Made by a program: the position numbers and the translations under genes. From Fodinibius sediminis (GTDB taxonomy: Bacteria > Bacteroidota > Rhodothermia > Balneolales > Balneolaceae): a DNA stretch of 64,000 bases. Below, one piece after another: positions 1 to 9,128 of this stretch. The stretch lies in the NCBI RefSeq assembly GCF_900182555.1, contig NZ_FXTH01000007.1:1-64000 (forward strand), given 5' to 3'. Positions within the stretch are counted from its first letter, which is position 1, and each line of letters opens with the position of its first letter. The notes beneath the pieces are model-generated. The model saw nothing but the letters and a program-made list of their open reading frames with translations. It ran no database searches and was not told the DNA's origin.

Positions 1-123
1 GCGCAACGAAATTCCGGTCAATTCGGCCGTTTCAGTCGCGGTTAAATCCAACGAAAAACATCGAATTAAATGCCGAAATTTGGCCTCAGAAATTCTTGAA
101 CGCTTGTAATACTTGTTATTCAT
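1..123 (-). mobile_element. IS1595-family transposase, N-terminal part (cut by window edge)
   Basis: Partial coding region: 41 codons are visible, from an ATG at 121-123 running off the left edge, with no stop. The peptide begins MNNKYYKRSRISEAKF and continues with LDLTATETAELTGISLR. This is the typical start of IS1595 (ISXO2-like) transposases, where a zinc-binding and helix-turn-helix segment precedes the DDE domain. The catalytic domain lies outside the window, so it cannot be said whether the element is intact. The start codon directly abuts a strong inverted repeat (125-163), and the neighbouring upstream gene appears to end inside that repeat. The family call rests on remembered N-terminal signatures. 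Confidence 0.75.
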
Positions 124-124
124 T

Positions 125-163
125 GTATAGCAATATGTTACAAACTTTTATAACATGCTATAC
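125..163 (-). repeat. Inverted repeat (13-bp stem) abutting the transposase start
   Basis: The arms are 125-132 plus 136-140 and 151-155 plus 156-163 (GTATAGCA/TGCTATAC and TGTTA/TAACA). They pair perfectly except for a 3-nt bulge at 133-135, and the loop is 141-150. In RNA read on the minus strand the hairpin would end one base before the transposase ATG. The stop codon of the upstream polysaccharide gene (148-150) lies in the loop. It may be part of the IS terminal region, or a structure that blocks translation of the transposase from read-through transcripts. Confidence 0.7.
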
Positions 164-1113
164 TTCATAAGACCCTTAATATATTGGCGGACTTCGGGGT
201 CCGGTGGGGTCTGTGTGACTAAATCCTGCTGATTATCATGAATTTGTCGTTTAAAATAGCGTCTTGCATAAACAGTCAGTAACACGGTCGTAAAGAACAT
301 TGCAATCCAGTGAGAGCTGTAAATATCCAGATTGAGTACTTCTATATTAAAAATAATGGAGAGCGTCCCTATCACAAAGATCACAAAAATAGAAATACGG
401 CGTTTTAGGGCATATAAAATACCTGAAGCCAATAACAACAGGCTGATTGACACCATATACATAACCCCCAACAACACCATAGTCCTCGGGTAAAATGGAA
501 TAATAATATTTATTAATACAATAAGGAGAGCAACTGCTGCTATGCTCCAAAGCCCTCCCTTAACGACTTTTTTAGTACATTCGTAGGCCAAAAAGTAATT
601 ATTACTGCTTGTGTAACCGGATATAACGTGACCGAGAACCTGAATAAACCCACCAGTGATAATGAATGCTACTATGGTACCGAACGCTATAATTGTCGCC
701 TGGGCCTCATTGAAGTCCAGCCAGGCCCAAAGCGAATAACGAAAGATAAATAAGGCGGCAATTTGGCTTAGAAGAGGTAATGAAAAAAGAAGACCCTCCG
801 AATAGTATTGTGAAAAAAATTTTATTTGTTCCCATAGCCCAAAAGCGTATGAAATCTCATCATCTGGAGAAATCTTATATGATTCTCCCTGCCGGAACTC
901 TTTTTTAAGGTCAACAGAAATTTGATCTGCCAAGCTGAAAATAGAATCATACCCAAACACTTTACGGGCATCTACTTCTCGAATTCCTAAGGACTCGATT
1001 GTGGCAGCAACGGCCCAAACACTGATAGGATTACCTATAAGCTCCTTAACTTGAGCCTTAAGTTGATCCTCGGAATCAATTGTAGCACTCTCTATATCAG
1101 ATTTCTCTACCAT
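148..1113 (-). CDS. PelG-like polysaccharide exporter, probably truncated
   Basis: A 321-residue protein with a soluble N-terminal region (about residues 1-95) followed by six to seven hydrophobic segments between about 104 and 285 and a short charged tail. The stretch around 150-185 (GGFIQVLGHVISGYTSSNNY) resembles the second and third helices of PelG/MOP-type polysaccharide flippases, which normally have about 12 membrane segments. The gene starts inside the end of the PelF-like glycosyltransferase gene (17-bp overlap), which suggests translational coupling and a shared role in polymer synthesis and export. Its stop lies inside an inverted repeat next to an IS1595 transposase, so the C-terminal half has probably been lost. 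The PelG relation is inferred from context and helix pattern. It could instead be a complete, shorter membrane protein. Confidence 0.5.
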   Translation of the reverse strand: MVEKSDIESATIDSEDQLKAQVKELIGNPISVWAVAATIESLGIREVDARKVFGYDSIFSLADQISVDLKKEFRQGESYKISPDDEISYAFGLWEQIKFFSQYYSEGLLFSLPLLSQIAALFIFRYSLWAWLDFNEAQATIIAFGTIVAFIITGGFIQVLGHVISGYTSSNNYFLAYECTKKVVKGGLWSIAAVALLIVLINIIIPFYPRTMVLLGVMYMVSISLLLLASGILYALKRRISIFVIFVIGTLSIIFNIEVLNLDIYSSHWIAMFFTTVLLTVYARRYFKRQIHDNQQDLVTQTPPDPEVRQYIKGLMKYSML

Positions 1114-2674
1114 ACCTCTCCAGGTCTTGAATCATTGTAATTACCGAATCCAACTCGATGGCATGGGCAGCAGGTTCATTTTCCTGATTATGCAACTGTT
1201 TATAAATTTCATGATAATTTGCTACTGATTCAGTAATGGTATAATTCTCTAATATTCGCGCCCGTGCTTTTCTTCCAAGTTTTCTTCGCAATTTATCATT
1301 GGTTAATAATTTTATAACTCCTTCAGCTAATGCTTTAGCGTCACGGGGTTTACATATAACTCCAGTATCACCAATTGCCTCGCTGACGCCTCCCACATCT
1401 GTCGCTACTACCGGGCGGCCGCAGCTCATCGACTCAATAACGGTATAGGGAAAGCCCTCGGAAATAGAGCTTAAAATTGAAATATCTCCCTCGTTAAAAA
1501 GCAGATTTGGGCTATCATTAAATCCTCCAAAAACAAAATGATCCTCTAATCCAAGCTGTTCAACCAGCTGCATGCATTTTTGGGTATATGTTTTATCCAC
1601 ATCGAGGCTTCCGTATAAAATATATTGAATATCAGGAATTTCACGACGGGCATGGTCGCATGAACGGATCATCGTTTCGATGTCCTTTAACGGAAATACC
1701 TGAGCTGCTGCAACTACAGTAGGGATACCTTTGGTGTGCTCCGGTTTGGAACGAGGATGGAATTTATCGGGATCCACGCCATTATAAATGGGTTGAATTC
1801 GATCTTCCCCGGCCTCAAAATCGCTTTCCCACTTTGCATGAACGGACGTTACCGGGGCAATTATGTCTGCATAGTGATAGGCGGTTCGCGTTATAAATGT
1901 GGCCAGATCGATAAGCATCTTTTTGGAAAAGTAGGACATTTCGGACTGACTCACATTAACCAGTCGCTCGCGAATGTATACTCCATGATCAGTAAGGACC
2001 ATGGGCGTGCCATATTCAAATTTTGCAGCTATAGACGCGATTGCCGGAAAACCGGCAAGGGTCGCATGGGTGGCGCTGACTTGCGGGAGCGGTACCGCAA
2101 GTGGCATCATGAAGTGATAGATCCACCGCATCCCGAAGGTAGCATCCTTCACACTGGGTTCTTCCTGGCGCTTAAGCTTGTTCCCCGCATTATATCTGCT
2201 CTTCAACTGCTTTTTGAATTCCGTCCATACTAAAGGACTGGACAGGGTTTCTTTATAGTCAAACGCCTGATAATACTTCCAGAATCCATAAATTAGCTCA
2301 CCAAATTCTTTTGGTGAACTAAAAGGATCAAATAACCGATGAATGAAATCACGGAACATCGGGAGAAATAAATTCCTTATAGCAGATTGGTCTGTTTGAA
2401 ATTTACGAAGAATATGCTCAGAAAATGGGGTTTGTTTGTCAAAATCGTGGACCGGTTCTGCCGATCCCCAAAGCGGTATATGAATAATGGATTTAATATT
2501 AGAGGACAAGGGATACCGGGATTCTACAAAAGGTAGTCCCGTTAATGGCAAAAGGATAAAATCAACCTCTTCCTCGAGCTCGCTGCACAGAATATGAGAC
2601 CACGTAGATACTCCCCCGCCCGAATAGGGGTAGGTTCCTTCCGTCTCAAATAGTATAAGTGGATTTGCAGCCAT
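1097..2674 (-). CDS. PelF-like family 4 glycosyltransferase
   Basis: A cytoplasmic GT-B glycosyltransferase of 525 residues. The N-terminus (ETEGTYPYSGGGVSTWSHIL) matches the start of PelF/DUF3492 proteins, which polymerise the Pel exopolysaccharide from nucleotide sugars. The C-terminal half is a standard GT4 domain with the E-x7-E donor-binding motif (EGFPYTVIE) followed by GRPVVATDVGG. It is the first gene of a two-gene unit whose second gene is a PelG-like membrane protein. Only this pair is present: no PelA/B/C/D/E homologues are visible, although the operon could have continued past the left edge before the IS arrived. The sugar substrate cannot be deduced. The start ATG lies at the border of a long AT-rich spacer that must carry the promoter. 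Confidence 0.8.
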   Translation of the reverse strand: MAANPLILFETEGTYPYSGGGVSTWSHILCSELEEEVDFILLPLTGLPFVESRYPLSSNIKSIIHIPLWGSAEPVHDFDKQTPFSEHILRKFQTDQSAIRNLFLPMFRDFIHRLFDPFSSPKEFGELIYGFWKYYQAFDYKETLSSPLVWTEFKKQLKSRYNAGNKLKRQEEPSVKDATFGMRWIYHFMMPLAVPLPQVSATHATLAGFPAIASIAAKFEYGTPMVLTDHGVYIRERLVNVSQSEMSYFSKKMLIDLATFITRTAYHYADIIAPVTSVHAKWESDFEAGEDRIQPIYNGVDPDKFHPRSKPEHTKGIPTVVAAAQVFPLKDIETMIRSCDHARREIPDIQYILYGSLDVDKTYTQKCMQLVEQLGLEDHFVFGGFNDSPNLLFNEGDISILSSISEGFPYTVIESMSCGRPVVATDVGGVSEAIGDTGVICKPRDAKALAEGVIKLLTNDKLRRKLGRKARARILENYTITESVANYHEIYKQLHNQENEPAAHAIELDSVITMIQDLERYGREI

Positions 2675-3550
2675 ACATTATATGTCTCATAAATCTTAAG
2701 CCAAGAAAAAAAACTCTTAAATACGTTTCTAAAGCATTGCTATCTGATCTCTATTCAATAAAATTGATTGTATTTTTTCAATTATAACTTGCAATTAAAA
2801 AGCAGGAATCAATTCACTTTCTACGACTATCCGTCAAAAAATAGTTAGCCATAATAATATATATGATTGAATCCTTCTTTTTTCATTTACAGTTTGCCAT
2901 ATAAAGAAATATCTTCTCATACTTTCTTAAAAGTTGTTATAAAATAGCACCTAATGATATATTAAAACACCTATTTTATATACTATCTATTTCATCCTTT
3001 CTTAATAGAAATTACGGCAAATTACTCCCTCTTTGAATTCCACAGATGTTAATGAATAAATAATACCAATTACCACACTTATCTATATATTTTTATATTG
3101 CTATACTAATATATTTATATCACCTAATTTTTTTAATCATTATTTACCTTATGACTAAATACAATATGTAAATGAATTCATTTTATACCAATATATAAAG
3201 TTCTGATAAGCCTAATATATTTGCTATTTATACGTCAACATATCAGAAAATAAGACATACTCCTATAGATCAGGGAGTATATTTACCAAATAGAATAGTT
3301 CAGGATTTTCCAGGTTTTAAGTTCAGCGTCTGCAGGTAAAACCCAGACCTCGACTCTCCTCCTGAAATTTAACTATCAGGGGCATCATTAAGGAAAACCT
3401 CCAATCTTACTTTTTAGTTTTGAAATGTACTCATATTATTTTATTGTCTTTGCAGTTTCACATGATCCCATGGAGCAATGTCCAAATATCCAGCAGTATT
3501 ACACAAGGCTCCAACTTTAAATAATAACGAACCCAAAAGCCGAAACAGCA
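2675..3550. other. 0.88-kb AT-rich intergenic spacer
   Basis: There is no convincing gene here. Bases 2690-3300 are strikingly AT-rich compared with the rest of the window, with many TATA-like runs and stops in all frames. The spacer separates the divergent pelF-like and TonB receptor genes and must hold both promoters. A short inverted repeat (ATACTCC at 3257-3263 and GGAGTAT at 3274-3280) lies inside. Bases 3300-3550 return to normal composition. I looked for a cobalamin (B12-box) element before the TonB receptor and saw none. Confidence 0.7.
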
Positions 3551-5614
3551 GTGTTGTTCTCCATTTCCATTCCATCCAACAGACGCAATCCCCTATGTTT
3601 AGTATTATGTCTGGTCGTTACCATGCTTACTCTTTCCAAACCTTCCACGGCCCAGATACAGCAGGATAGTCTGAGCATAGAGCTTGATCCTATTAATATT
3701 ACGGCTATTCGCTCTACCATTGGCGTGGCTGATGCCCCGCTCTCACTAAGTATCAGCAGCCGTGATTTGCAAACGGTCAATCACACCTCCTCCCTGTCCC
3801 TGAAAAGCATCGGCGATGAGTTGCCGGGCCTCTGGGTGGGCGACCGCCAAAACTACGCGCTCGGAGAACGCATAACAATTCGAGGACTGGGCTGGCGCGC
3901 GCAGTACGGCGTACGGGGCATACAGGTGGTACTCAATGATATGCCGCTGACCATTGCCGACGGACAGGCGATGACCAATATTATCGACCCCGCCTTTGTA
4001 CGACGGGCCGAACTGATTCGAGGTCCAGCCGCAACTTACTGGGGCAACAGCAGCGGTGGCGTGCTCTATCTGTCTACGGTTCCCAACTACGGCGCCGGGA
4101 ACCACGGCCGGTTTCGCAGCATGGCGGGATCGTATGGAACCTTCAAACAGGAAGGCGAATTCTCTGTTGCTTCTGAAAACCACCGGATGGCTGCTTATAC
4201 CAGCTACCTCACTTCCGACGGATACCGCGACTACAGTGCCGTGGATATTTTGCGTTCCGGCCTTACCGGTGCGGTAAAACTGACTTCCAGGAGCGAACTG
4301 AAATACCAGGGTGCCCTCGTCTATATGCCAAAGGCGCAGCACCCCAGCAGCCTCAGTGCGGAGGATGCCCGGGAAAATCCCACCATGGCTTCATCATATT
4401 TTCAAAATGCCAGGGCCGGCAAGGAAATTACGCAGGGCCAGGCGGGGCTGAGCTATATCCTGGATTCTTCTCTTGGTACCGTTAATGTCACCGGTTATGG
4501 TATCTATCGTGACCTGCAGAATCCCCTGCCTTTCGGTATTATAACGGTAGATCGCAATGTCGGTGGATTGCGGGCCACCCTCGACCAGACCACCGGACAG
4601 CTGGATCTGCAATGGGGCGGCGAGCTGAAAATACAACACGATGACCGCGTGGAATATGACCATGTTGGAGGAGGCGAACGCGGCGAAGTGACGGTCGACC
4701 AGCTTGAAAAGGTCAACAACCAGGCATTATTTGTCAACGGTACCTACAGCTTCGGTGCCATGAATCTATTGGGCGGGCTACGTTACGACCGGATGCACTT
4801 TTCAACGGATGCCCCTGCCCCCGATTTGTCGGGCGAACGAACTTTCGACTCCTTCAGCCCCAGCATAGGCCTCAGCTATCAGCCCCGTTCCTATACTGTA
4901 TATACCAACCTGAGTACTTCATTCCAGGCTCCGACCACCACTGAACTTGTTAATCGACCGGAGGGCGGAAACGGCTTTAATCCGAATTTAAAACCTGAAC
5001 GAACCGTAGGACTTGAAGCTGGAGTACGGCGCAACAGCGGTTCCTTCCAGTATGACCTGGCCCTCTATCACCTCTGGATCAACGATCTACTGTTTCCCTA
5101 TCAGCTTGAGGTGGATGGACCAACATTCTACCGCAACCAGGGTGAAACAGCGCATATGGGTATTGAAGGCTATGTGGGGTATCGATTTTCAAGAGACTGG
5201 AAGGTGACAGCAACGGCAAATATCATGGCTGCAGAATTCAAGGAAGCACAGACGCTGGAAGGAGAAGCACTGGACGGCAATACCATTCCCGGCATTCCCG
5301 ATCACCGTTTGAATTCGACCCTGCGCTGGTCGCCCGCTAATTTTTTGAGTTCCCTCTCATACGAATATGCGAGCAGTCACCCGGTAAACAACCTGAATAC
5401 CGAAGAAAATGAGGCCTACCATGTACTGGATTTCAAAGTTAGCTATCAGCTGCATTTCAATAGAAAGAACGTGATGCTGCAGCCGTTCATCAATATCAAC
5501 AACCTTCTGGATGAGCGGTACAACGGAACGGTCGCCATCAACAACCCCGGTGGAAACTATTATGAGCCTGCCCCTGGCCGCAATTGGCAGGCCGGCATGG
5601 CCCTTAACTTTTAA
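3551..5614 (+). CDS. TonB-dependent outer-membrane receptor
   Basis: A 687-residue outer-membrane receptor. It has an N-terminal signal peptide ending near STAQ and a TonB-box-like segment (LDPINITAIR). A plug domain follows, with RITIRGLGWRAQYGVRG and AELIRGPAATYWGNSSGGV, then a 22-strand type beta-barrel ending in the aromatic NWQAGMALNF. Such receptors import iron complexes, cobalamin or glycans using TonB energy. No SusD partner and no carboxypeptidase-like N-terminal domain are present, so a siderophore or cofactor substrate is more likely than a glycan. The reading frame opens with GTG at 3551; a TTG follows at once and a later ATG would shorten the signal peptide. The gene is convergent with the lactonase 25 bp downstream. 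The substrate is unknown. Confidence 0.9.
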   Translation: MLFSISIPSNRRNPLCLVLCLVVTMLTLSKPSTAQIQQDSLSIELDPINITAIRSTIGVADAPLSLSISSRDLQTVNHTSSLSLKSIGDELPGLWVGDRQNYALGERITIRGLGWRAQYGVRGIQVVLNDMPLTIADGQAMTNIIDPAFVRRAELIRGPAATYWGNSSGGVLYLSTVPNYGAGNHGRFRSMAGSYGTFKQEGEFSVASENHRMAAYTSYLTSDGYRDYSAVDILRSGLTGAVKLTSRSELKYQGALVYMPKAQHPSSLSAEDARENPTMASSYFQNARAGKEITQGQAGLSYILDSSLGTVNVTGYGIYRDLQNPLPFGIITVDRNVGGLRATLDQTTGQLDLQWGGELKIQHDDRVEYDHVGGGERGEVTVDQLEKVNNQALFVNGTYSFGAMNLLGGLRYDRMHFSTDAPAPDLSGERTFDSFSPSIGLSYQPRSYTVYTNLSTSFQAPTTTELVNRPEGGNGFNPNLKPERTVGLEAGVRRNSGSFQYDLALYHLWINDLLFPYQLEVDGPTFYRNQGETAHMGIEGYVGYRFSRDWKVTATANIMAAEFKEAQTLEGEALDGNTIPGIPDHRLNSTLRWSPANFLSSLSYEYASSHPVNNLNTEENEAYHVLDFKVSYQLHFNRKNVMLQPFININNLLDERYNGTVAINNPGGNYYEPAPGRNWQAGMALNF

Positions 5615-5639
5615 AAAGGTATTTTGAACAGCAGGGAGG

Positions 5640-6536
5640 CTATTTATTAATCCCTTCGGCCTTCATCGGTAATTTATATATGGCTGAGGGGGTCGTGATA
5701 AAGAGGGTCTTGTTACCATTCCCGCCCCAGGCCATATTGGTGGCCCGTACCGGCAGGTCGATCTTTTCAATCTGTTCACCGGACGAATTAAACACGTGGA
5801 TGCCGGCGGGCCCGGTACTGTATAGCCGTCCCTCCCTGTCCATCACCATTCCATCGGCAGAGCCGCTTTCGGCCGAAGCACCCACGCTCGCAAATAACTC
5901 GGGCTCTTCAAAGGTTCCGTCATCGGCTATCTCAAAGACCATTATATCCCCGGACTGAGAATCATTGACAAATATTTTCGACTCACTCTCATTTAGTACT
6001 ATTCCGTTGGGAGTCTGAAAGCCGTCAAAGAGCATTTCAGGCTCTTCTCCCTCGCGGAGAAGATAGACCCCGCTGAACATTAGTTCTTTATCACTGTCGC
6101 TTACGCCGAAAGGCGGATCCGTGAAATAAATACGGCCGTCCGAGGCTATCGTCAGGTCATTGGGACTATTGAATCGCTTGCCCCGGTAGCTGTCGGCCAG
6201 CAGCACCATTTTCTTGTCCGTGTTGACTGCAGAAACTTTCCCATCGTGCTGGACCAGGATGAGCCGGCCGGAGGAATCCATGGCTATTCCGTTGGAATGA
6301 CCCGAGGGCTTGAGGAAAATTTGTGACTCCATCGATCCGGGGATCCATTTATAGATCGTATTGGCGGGAATATCACTAAACAGCAGGTAGCCCTCGCTGT
6401 GCCAGAATGGTCCCTCGGTAAAAGAAAAGCCATTGGTAACTTTTTTGGCTTTATCGTCGGTTACGGTCTGCTGGGCAGCTCCAGCCATTGTCCACAATAG
6501 CATAATCCCTGATATCAATAAAAGTCTCTTGTCCAT
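5640..6536 (-). CDS. SMP-30/gluconolactonase-like exported protein
   Basis: A 298-residue six-bladed beta-propeller of the SMP-30/gluconolactonase/LRE family with a cleavable signal peptide (hydrophobic to about residue 21, ending AGAAQQ). Family marks are an N-terminal TEGPFWHSEGYLLFSD (metal-binding Glu), SPNDLTIASDGRIYFTDPPFG in the middle, and GSADGMVMDREGRLY towards the C-terminus. Such enzymes hydrolyse sugar lactones with a bound divalent metal. Export to the periplasm would fit the hydrolysis of aldonolactones made by periplasmic sugar dehydrogenases. A PQQ-type sugar dehydrogenase is encoded divergently 157 bp away, which supports this pairing. The substrate is not determined from sequence. 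Confidence 0.85.
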   Translation of the reverse strand: MDKRLLLISGIMLLWTMAGAAQQTVTDDKAKKVTNGFSFTEGPFWHSEGYLLFSDIPANTIYKWIPGSMESQIFLKPSGHSNGIAMDSSGRLILVQHDGKVSAVNTDKKMVLLADSYRGKRFNSPNDLTIASDGRIYFTDPPFGVSDSDKELMFSGVYLLREGEEPEMLFDGFQTPNGIVLNESESKIFVNDSQSGDIMVFEIADDGTFEEPELFASVGASAESGSADGMVMDREGRLYSTGPAGIHVFNSSGEQIEKIDLPVRATNMAWGGNGNKTLFITTPSAIYKLPMKAEGINK

Positions 6537-6693
6537 ACCGGTCCTCTTTACTGGTTACAGTTGTCGTCTTCTCCTTGTAGTCGAACGAAAAAAATCATAA
6601 TTCCCTGCAGTATAAAAAAATTATCTGGAATGAAATACCATCATAATTTATTATTAATGAGTTAATTGAAATTACCAACCTAAAATTAAGCAT

Positions 6694-7992
6694 ATGAAAT
6701 TGCTCAAAACAGGGATTATAATAGTCTTGGGATTCGTTATAACAAGTTGTGGAGGTTCTTCTCCTTCTTCTCAGACACTGAATTTTGCGGAAGACAATGG
6801 GGGAATCACCTTGCCTGATAATTTTAAAGCTGTAGTTGTTGCCGACAGTATAGGCCAGGCTCGTCATATAACAGCTGCTGAAAACGGGGATCTTTATGTA
6901 GCACTCTCTGAAAAAAAGAACGGCGGCGGAATTGCAGCCCTGCGTGATGAGGATGGAGATGGAAAAGCCGACCAGGTTGAATACTTTGGCCCGCATACGG
7001 GTACCGGCATTCAGTTGTACAACGGCTACCTGTACTCCTCTTCTGATACCTCCATCGTTCGTTTTCAGATGACGGACAACCAGCTGGCTCCGCAGGGAGA
7101 ACCGGAAATGGTAGTAGAAGGATTCCCCAACCAGAGTTCGCATGCCGCCAAATCGTTTACCTTCGACCAGTCCGGCAATTTATATGTCAATATTGGCGGA
7201 CCGTCCAATGCATGCCAGGAAGAACCGCGTACACCGGGCTCCCCCGGCCAGGATCCGTGTCCCCAGCTCGAGAATCACGGGGGTATCTGGCAGTTCGCCG
7301 CGGATGAGGCCGGACAGACCTTCCAGGAGGACGGCCAGCGCTACGCCACGGGGATCAGGAATTCGGTTGCCCTCGACTGGAACAATAATGCCGATCAGCT
7401 CTATGTTGTTCAGCACGGACGCGACCAGCTCAATACCCTGTGGCCCGACTATTTCAACGTTGAGCAGAATGCCGAACTTCCGGCCGAGGAGATGTTTGCG
7501 GTAAACGAAGGAGATAATTTTGGCTGGCCCTATGTCTACTACGACTGGCAAAAGGAACAAAAAATGATAGCCCCGGAGTACGGCGGTGACGGAAAAACAC
7601 CTGCTGAAGAAGATAACTATGAAAATCCCATCATCGCCTTTCCCGGCCACTGGGGACCGAATGATCTTCTCTTCTACAACGGAAGCCAATTCCCTCAGGA
7701 ATATATAAATGGTGCTTTTATCGCATTTCACGGAAGCTGGAACCGGGCCCCCGAACCGCAGGCAGGTTACAATGTTGTCTTTGTTCCCTTTGAGGGAGAA
7801 AACGTCAGCGGAGACTATGAAGTGTTTGCTGATGGTTTTAAAGGCCAGGAGACCCTGACCTCTCCCGGAGATGCCGAAGCACGTCCCACCGGCCTTGCCA
7901 TTGGTCCCAGTGGTTCGCTCTATGTGGCTGATTCTCAGAACGGTAAAATCTGGCGTATTGTCTACAGCGGTGGCGAGAACAGTCAGCAGTAA
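6694..7992 (+). CDS. PQQ-type sugar (sorbosone/aldose) dehydrogenase lipoprotein
   Basis: A 432-residue beta-propeller of the glucose/sorbosone dehydrogenase family. The N-terminus is a lipoprotein signal (MKLLKTGIIIVLGFVITSC, lipobox Cys19), so it should sit in the periplasm or outer membrane. Typical marks are ATGIRNSVALDWN, VVQHGRDQLNTLWPDYF and a late AFHGSWNRAP. Two internal cysteines occur near residues 172 and 189. The family oxidises aldoses or related sugars with PQQ, but no PQQ synthesis genes are in the window. The gene is divergent from the SMP-30 lactonase gene, and the two could form an oxidation/lactone-hydrolysis pair. It is closed by a strong terminator at 8091. Whether PQQ is really the cofactor is inference. 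Confidence 0.85.
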   Translation: MKLLKTGIIIVLGFVITSCGGSSPSSQTLNFAEDNGGITLPDNFKAVVVADSIGQARHITAAENGDLYVALSEKKNGGGIAALRDEDGDGKADQVEYFGPHTGTGIQLYNGYLYSSSDTSIVRFQMTDNQLAPQGEPEMVVEGFPNQSSHAAKSFTFDQSGNLYVNIGGPSNACQEEPRTPGSPGQDPCPQLENHGGIWQFAADEAGQTFQEDGQRYATGIRNSVALDWNNNADQLYVVQHGRDQLNTLWPDYFNVEQNAELPAEEMFAVNEGDNFGWPYVYYDWQKEQKMIAPEYGGDGKTPAEEDNYENPIIAFPGHWGPNDLLFYNGSQFPQEYINGAFIAFHGSWNRAPEPQAGYNVVFVPFEGENVSGDYEVFADGFKGQETLTSPGDAEARPTGLAIGPSGSLYVADSQNGKIWRIVYSGGENSQQ

Positions 7993-8090
7993 CAGTTTCT
8001 TCAGGCTGCAAGTCAGGCCTCTTGTCCCGGCGGGGCCTGAACAGCTAAAGGAATAGCTTTATTTACAGAGCAAACAGAGCTTTTCTTTTG

Positions 8091-8124
8091 AAGTGTGGGC
8101 CCTGGCCGGGCTCACACTTTTTTT
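8091..8124 (+). terminator. Rho-independent terminator after the sugar dehydrogenase
   Basis: A stem with arms AAGTGTG (8091-8097) and CACACTT (8113-8119) extends inwards through a G-T pair and GCCC/GGGC. It is followed by a run of seven T. It lies about 100 bp after the stop of the sugar dehydrogenase gene and before the CDF transporter gene. Confidence 0.9.
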
Positions 8125-8216
8125 ATGGAATAGATATTCTTTTTGGTACTCCCTTAAATTTACTATCATAAATTCAATTTTTGTTGTCACTAACATACTA
8201 AAAAAACAACCCCTCC

Positions 8217-9128
8217 ATGGCATCCGGATCCAAGAAAGTTGTATATGCGGCCCTCATCGCCAATGCATTTATCGCCGTCATAAAGTTCATTGCCGCAGCC
8301 ATTACCGGCAGTTCAGCAATGTTTTCCGAGGGCATTCACACTACCGTTGACACCGGAAACCAGATTATGCTTCTGCTGGGATTAAGAAGAGCAAAAAAAC
8401 AGCCTGATAAGCTGCATCCTTTCGGTTATGGTAAAGAAATTTATTTCTGGAGTTTTGTTGTCGCCATCATGGTGTTTGCCATTGGAGCCGGCATTTCCAT
8501 TTATGAAGGTATACACAGCGTGATGGATCCGCATCCCGTTGAAAATGCCATCGTGAGTTATGCTGTATTGGCCACGGCGATGGTCATTACTGGAATTGCC
8601 TGGTATTTTGCCTGGAGGGAGTTCATAAAGGTCAAAGGCGATCGCGGTTATTTTGAAGCCGTACAGAAAGAGAAAAATCCAACAACCTTTGTTGTCCTTT
8701 TTGAAGACTCGGCAGCCCTCCTGGGACTATGTGTTGCCATGGCCGGTATTGCAATCAGCCAGTGGACCGGAATGCCTGTCTTTGACGGTATCGCCTCAAT
8801 CATTATTGGTTTAATATTAGCCACCACCGCTACCTGGCTGGCTTATGAAACCAAAGGCCTGCTTATCGGAGAAAGTGCTGACCCACAGATTCTACGTGAA
8901 ATTGATGAAACTATCTCCACCTATGATAGTATAAAAAATGTCAACGAGGCTTTGACCCTTCACATGGGACCCAACTTTGTCTTGTTGAATCTCAGTGTGG
9001 ATTTTCAAGATGGGCTGACTGCAACAAAAATCGAAAATACCACCGAGGAGCTGACAATAGAAATTAAAAAAAGGTTCCCGCTTATAAAACGGGTTTTTGT
9101 GGAATCGGAAAACGCCAGCGATACATGA
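8217..9128 (+). CDS. Cation diffusion facilitator (CDF) metal transporter
   Basis: A 303-residue inner-membrane metal exporter. The N-terminal helix pair contains GSSAMFSEGIHTTVDTGNQ, the CDF signature region, with a metal-site His/Asp pair. HPFGYGKEIYFWSF follows, and a second pair lies near residue 165 (FEDSAALLG). About six membrane helices are followed by a cytoplasmic domain of about 85 residues. CDF proteins export Zn, Mn, Fe or Co in exchange for protons; the present residues resemble the group of about 300 aa seen beside FieF-like proteins, but the metal cannot be fixed. The start ATG overlaps an NcoI-like CCATGG. The last codons overlap the PagL-like gene by 4 bp (ATGA), so the two are probably co-translated. 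Confidence 0.88.
   Translation: MASGSKKVVYAALIANAFIAVIKFIAAAITGSSAMFSEGIHTTVDTGNQIMLLLGLRRAKKQPDKLHPFGYGKEIYFWSFVVAIMVFAIGAGISIYEGIHSVMDPHPVENAIVSYAVLATAMVITGIAWYFAWREFIKVKGDRGYFEAVQKEKNPTTFVVLFEDSAALLGLCVAMAGIAISQWTGMPVFDGIASIIIGLILATTATWLAYETKGLLIGESADPQILREIDETISTYDSIKNVNEALTLHMGPNFVLLNLSVDFQDGLTATKIENTTEELTIEIKKRFPLIKRVFVESENASDT

Noticed and set aside
3300-3550. Cobalamin riboswitch before the TonB receptor.
   Set aside because: No B12-box or consistent stem pattern was found.
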